In this document: positions 5,440-6,611 of the stretch, in pieces
How the letters are laid out: every line of letters starts with the position of its first letter
Position numbering within the stretch: the stretch's first letter is position 1
Assembly (NCBI GenBank): GCA_905235815.1
Contig: CAJOMT010000071.1
Span: 1-6,611, forward strand
Source: an uncultured Clostridia bacterium
Lineage (GTDB): Bacteria; Bacillota; Clostridia; Christensenellales; Borkfalkiaceae
Reading direction: 5' to 3'
DNA: 6,611 nucleotides
Notes under the pieces: generated by a model
Seen by the model: the letters and a program-made list of their open reading frames with translations, nothing else
Told to the model about the DNA's origin: nothing
Databases searched by the model: none
Made by a program: the position numbers and the translations under genes

Positions 5440-6256
5440 ATATATCGCCGAACATTTCAAATTTAGATTTTCTCAGAATAGAAGTAATTATTTTAGCGGT
5501 TGTAATAGGCATTAGTTTATAGAAAAAATTCATAAGTTTTGCGTCGTAACCGATAACGCTTAAAGTTTTTTTCTTTTTTATTCTTTTAATGCTTTTGCCG
5601 ACTATTTTATCGCACGACGATGAGATTTTACTTATAAATTTACGTTCTTTATCGATTATATCGTGATCGGTGAAAATATTTGTTTCGGTAAAACCCGGGC
5701 AAATACAGCCGAAATAAATTTCGCCACGATATTCTTCCGCTAAAGAAAGCGTAAACTGTTTTAACGCCGCTTTTGCGGCGCTGTAACCGCTTATTCCGGC
5801 GAAAGTTGCTAATGCCGCACTCGACGAAACGTTTATTATTGCAGGCGTTTCGCTTTTTTTAACTAACGGGAGTAAGTGTTTTACCGAATAAACGCAACTG
5901 AAAAAATCGACGTCTAAAACTCTTTTCATCGTATCGCCTGACACGTTTTCGAATTTTTTAAAAGGCGGTAGAAAACCTGCGCAATTTATAACGATATCTA
6001 TACTTATATTTTTATTTATAAGTACTTGTGCGAGGTTTTGCCAGTTAGATTCGACGGAAACGTCGAACAGAAAAAATTCTTTTAAATTTGCCGCTTTTTC
6101 GCCGAGTTCTTCTTTAAATTTTAATATCTTTTCTTGATTTCTTGCTATCCCGTATACGGTGCAATCGTAATCTTTTATAAACTTTTGGGCGAATGCTTTA
6201 CCTATGCCGGAAGATATTCCGCTTATCAATATAGTTTTTCCGTTTAGCCAACTCAT
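5438..6256 (-). CDS. Short-chain dehydrogenase/reductase (SDR), classical type
   Basis: 272 residues. The cofactor loop SGISSGIG is at 12-19, D65 follows in FDV, NCAG (NNAG-type motif) is at 91-94, the catalytic serine is S145 in NVSSS, and YSAAK gives Y158 and K162; PG at 187-188 follows. These define a classical NAD(P)-dependent SDR. The fourth tetrad residue, usually Asn in a V-N-x motif, appears as D117 (LDVDFFS). After the Rossmann core, residues ~225-265 are basic then hydrophobic (IKRIKKKK, NFFYKLMPITTAKIITSIL), a tail found in membrane-associated SDRs that act on lipids or steroids. The substrate cannot be deduced. Monocistronic, with a promoter so near the ATG that the mRNA is probably leaderless, and no Shine-Dalgarno sequence is present. 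Confidence 0.88.
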   Translation of the reverse strand: MSWLNGKTILISGISSGIGKAFAQKFIKDYDCTVYGIARNQEKILKFKEELGEKAANLKEFFLFDVSVESNWQNLAQVLINKNISIDIVINCAGFLPPFKKFENVSGDTMKRVLDVDFFSCVYSVKHLLPLVKKSETPAIINVSSSAALATFAGISGYSAAKAALKQFTLSLAEEYRGEIYFGCICPGFTETNIFTDHDIIDKERKFISKISSSCDKIVGKSIKRIKKKKTLSVIGYDAKLMNFFYKLMPITTAKIITSILRKSKFEMFGDI

Positions 6257-6262
6257 ACGTAT

Positions 6263-6291
6263 ATTATAGCATATTTTATATAATAAAACAA
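6263..6291 (-). promoter_or_regulatory. Strong sigma-A promoter of the SDR gene, predicted leaderless start
   Basis: On the - strand: TTGTTT (6291-6286), 17 bases, perfect TATAAT (6268-6263), preceded by TGC (extended -10). Only six bases (ATACGT) separate TATAAT from the ATG at 6256, so transcription is predicted to begin at or within a few bases of the A of the ATG. Confidence 0.75.
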
Positions 6292-6326
6292 TAAAATTTT
6301 TAATATATTGTATAGAGGTGATTTAT

Positions 6327-6611
6327 TTGAAAAAAATAAGTAATAAGGGATTGAACGTTATAACCGCTTGTATTCTGCTCGTTTTAGTCGTAGGCGTTGC
6401 GGGCGTATGCTTTATACCGAACGAAGTAGTGGTTATTTCCGGCAAAAACAGTTACGAACCCATTTATAACGGAAACAGAGACGGCGACGGGGTAAGTTTA
6501 ATGTTCAACGTTTACGAGGGCAGCGAGATAGTGGAGGGAATACTCGACGTGTTAAAAGAACACGGCGCAAAGGCGACGTTTTTCGTCGGAGGCTGTTGGG
6601 CGGACGATAAT
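6327..6611 (+). CDS. Membrane-anchored polysaccharide deacetylase-like (NodB/CE4) protein, 3' end outside window
   Basis: The first 95 residues are visible. The start is TTG at 6327, five bases after AGAGGTGA (6314-6321); no ATG is available nearby. A short basic N-terminus (MKKISNKG) and a hydrophobic segment (~10-30, VITACILLVLVVGVAGVCFI) form a signal anchor, so the domain faces the cell exterior or, in a sporangium, the intermembrane space. The NodB domain begins at ~56: VSLMFNVYEGSEIVEGILDVL, then HGAKATFFVGG (80-89), matching the family pattern of a first strand, a helix and ATFFxxG. The usual TFDDG motif, which supplies the catalytic base and a metal ligand, is replaced by MFNVYEG, as in inactive or divergent sporulation-linked deacetylase relatives. 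A weak TATAAT at 6279-6284 could be its -10 box, overlapping the divergent SDR promoter. Cortex or wall glycan is the likely target, by inference. Confidence 0.8.
   Translation, partial: MKKISNKGLNVITACILLVLVVGVAGVCFIPNEVVVISGKNSYEPIYNGNRDGDGVSLMFNVYEGSEIVEGILDVLKEHGAKATFFVGGCWADDN

Noticed and set aside
6257..6326. Sporulation sigma promoter for the deacetylase-like gene
   Set aside because: The 70-base gap is almost entirely A and T; no convincing SigE, SigG or SigK box pair could be chosen over chance.

Overview
The window looks like chromosomal DNA from an endospore-forming, low-to-moderate GC Firmicute, most likely an anaerobic Clostridia lineage. Three things point that way: an uninterrupted sigK-type gene with a pro-sequence, a ruvX–DUF1292 gene pair as in Firmicutes, and a GlpA-like/FAD oxidoreductase/DUF1667 trio typical of anaerobic glycerol-3-phosphate metabolism in Clostridia. 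Species cannot be named from sequence alone. I see no rRNA, tRNA, CRISPR array, insertion sequence or phage gene.

Region 1 (1–2112, + strand): the end of an operon. It holds the C-terminal part of a GlpA-like FAD dehydrogenase ending in a BFD-type [2Fe-2S] domain, a second FAD/NAD oxidoreductase, and a small CxxC-rich DUF1667 protein. The genes overlap (ATGA, then TAATG), so they are probably translationally coupled and probably form one redox complex. A strong 12-bp hairpin ends the operon and doubles as terminator for the converging small gene.

Region 2 (2129–3253): a 58-residue single-membrane-segment protein on the - strand diverges from ruvX (TTG start, good sigma-A promoter). ruvX is followed after 1 nt by a DUF1292 protein with an unusual six-cysteine tail.

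Region 3 (3199–3946): sigK. Its ribosome binding site and ATG lie inside a 13-bp hairpin followed by six T's. The left arm of this hairpin contains a SigE-like -10 box. This suggests an arrangement that blocks read-through expression of sigK from the ruvX operon while allowing sporulation-specific initiation. It is the most interesting signal in the window.

Region 4 (3960–6256): a stand-alone rhamnulokinase gene with its own promoter, converging on a short-chain dehydrogenase/reductase gene across a shared terminator. The SDR promoter sits so close to the ATG that its mRNA is predicted to be leaderless.

Region 5 (6327–end): the start of a membrane-anchored polysaccharide-deacetylase-like protein whose first catalytic motif is degenerate. 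It is divergent from the SDR. No gene-free stretch exceeds 300 bases.
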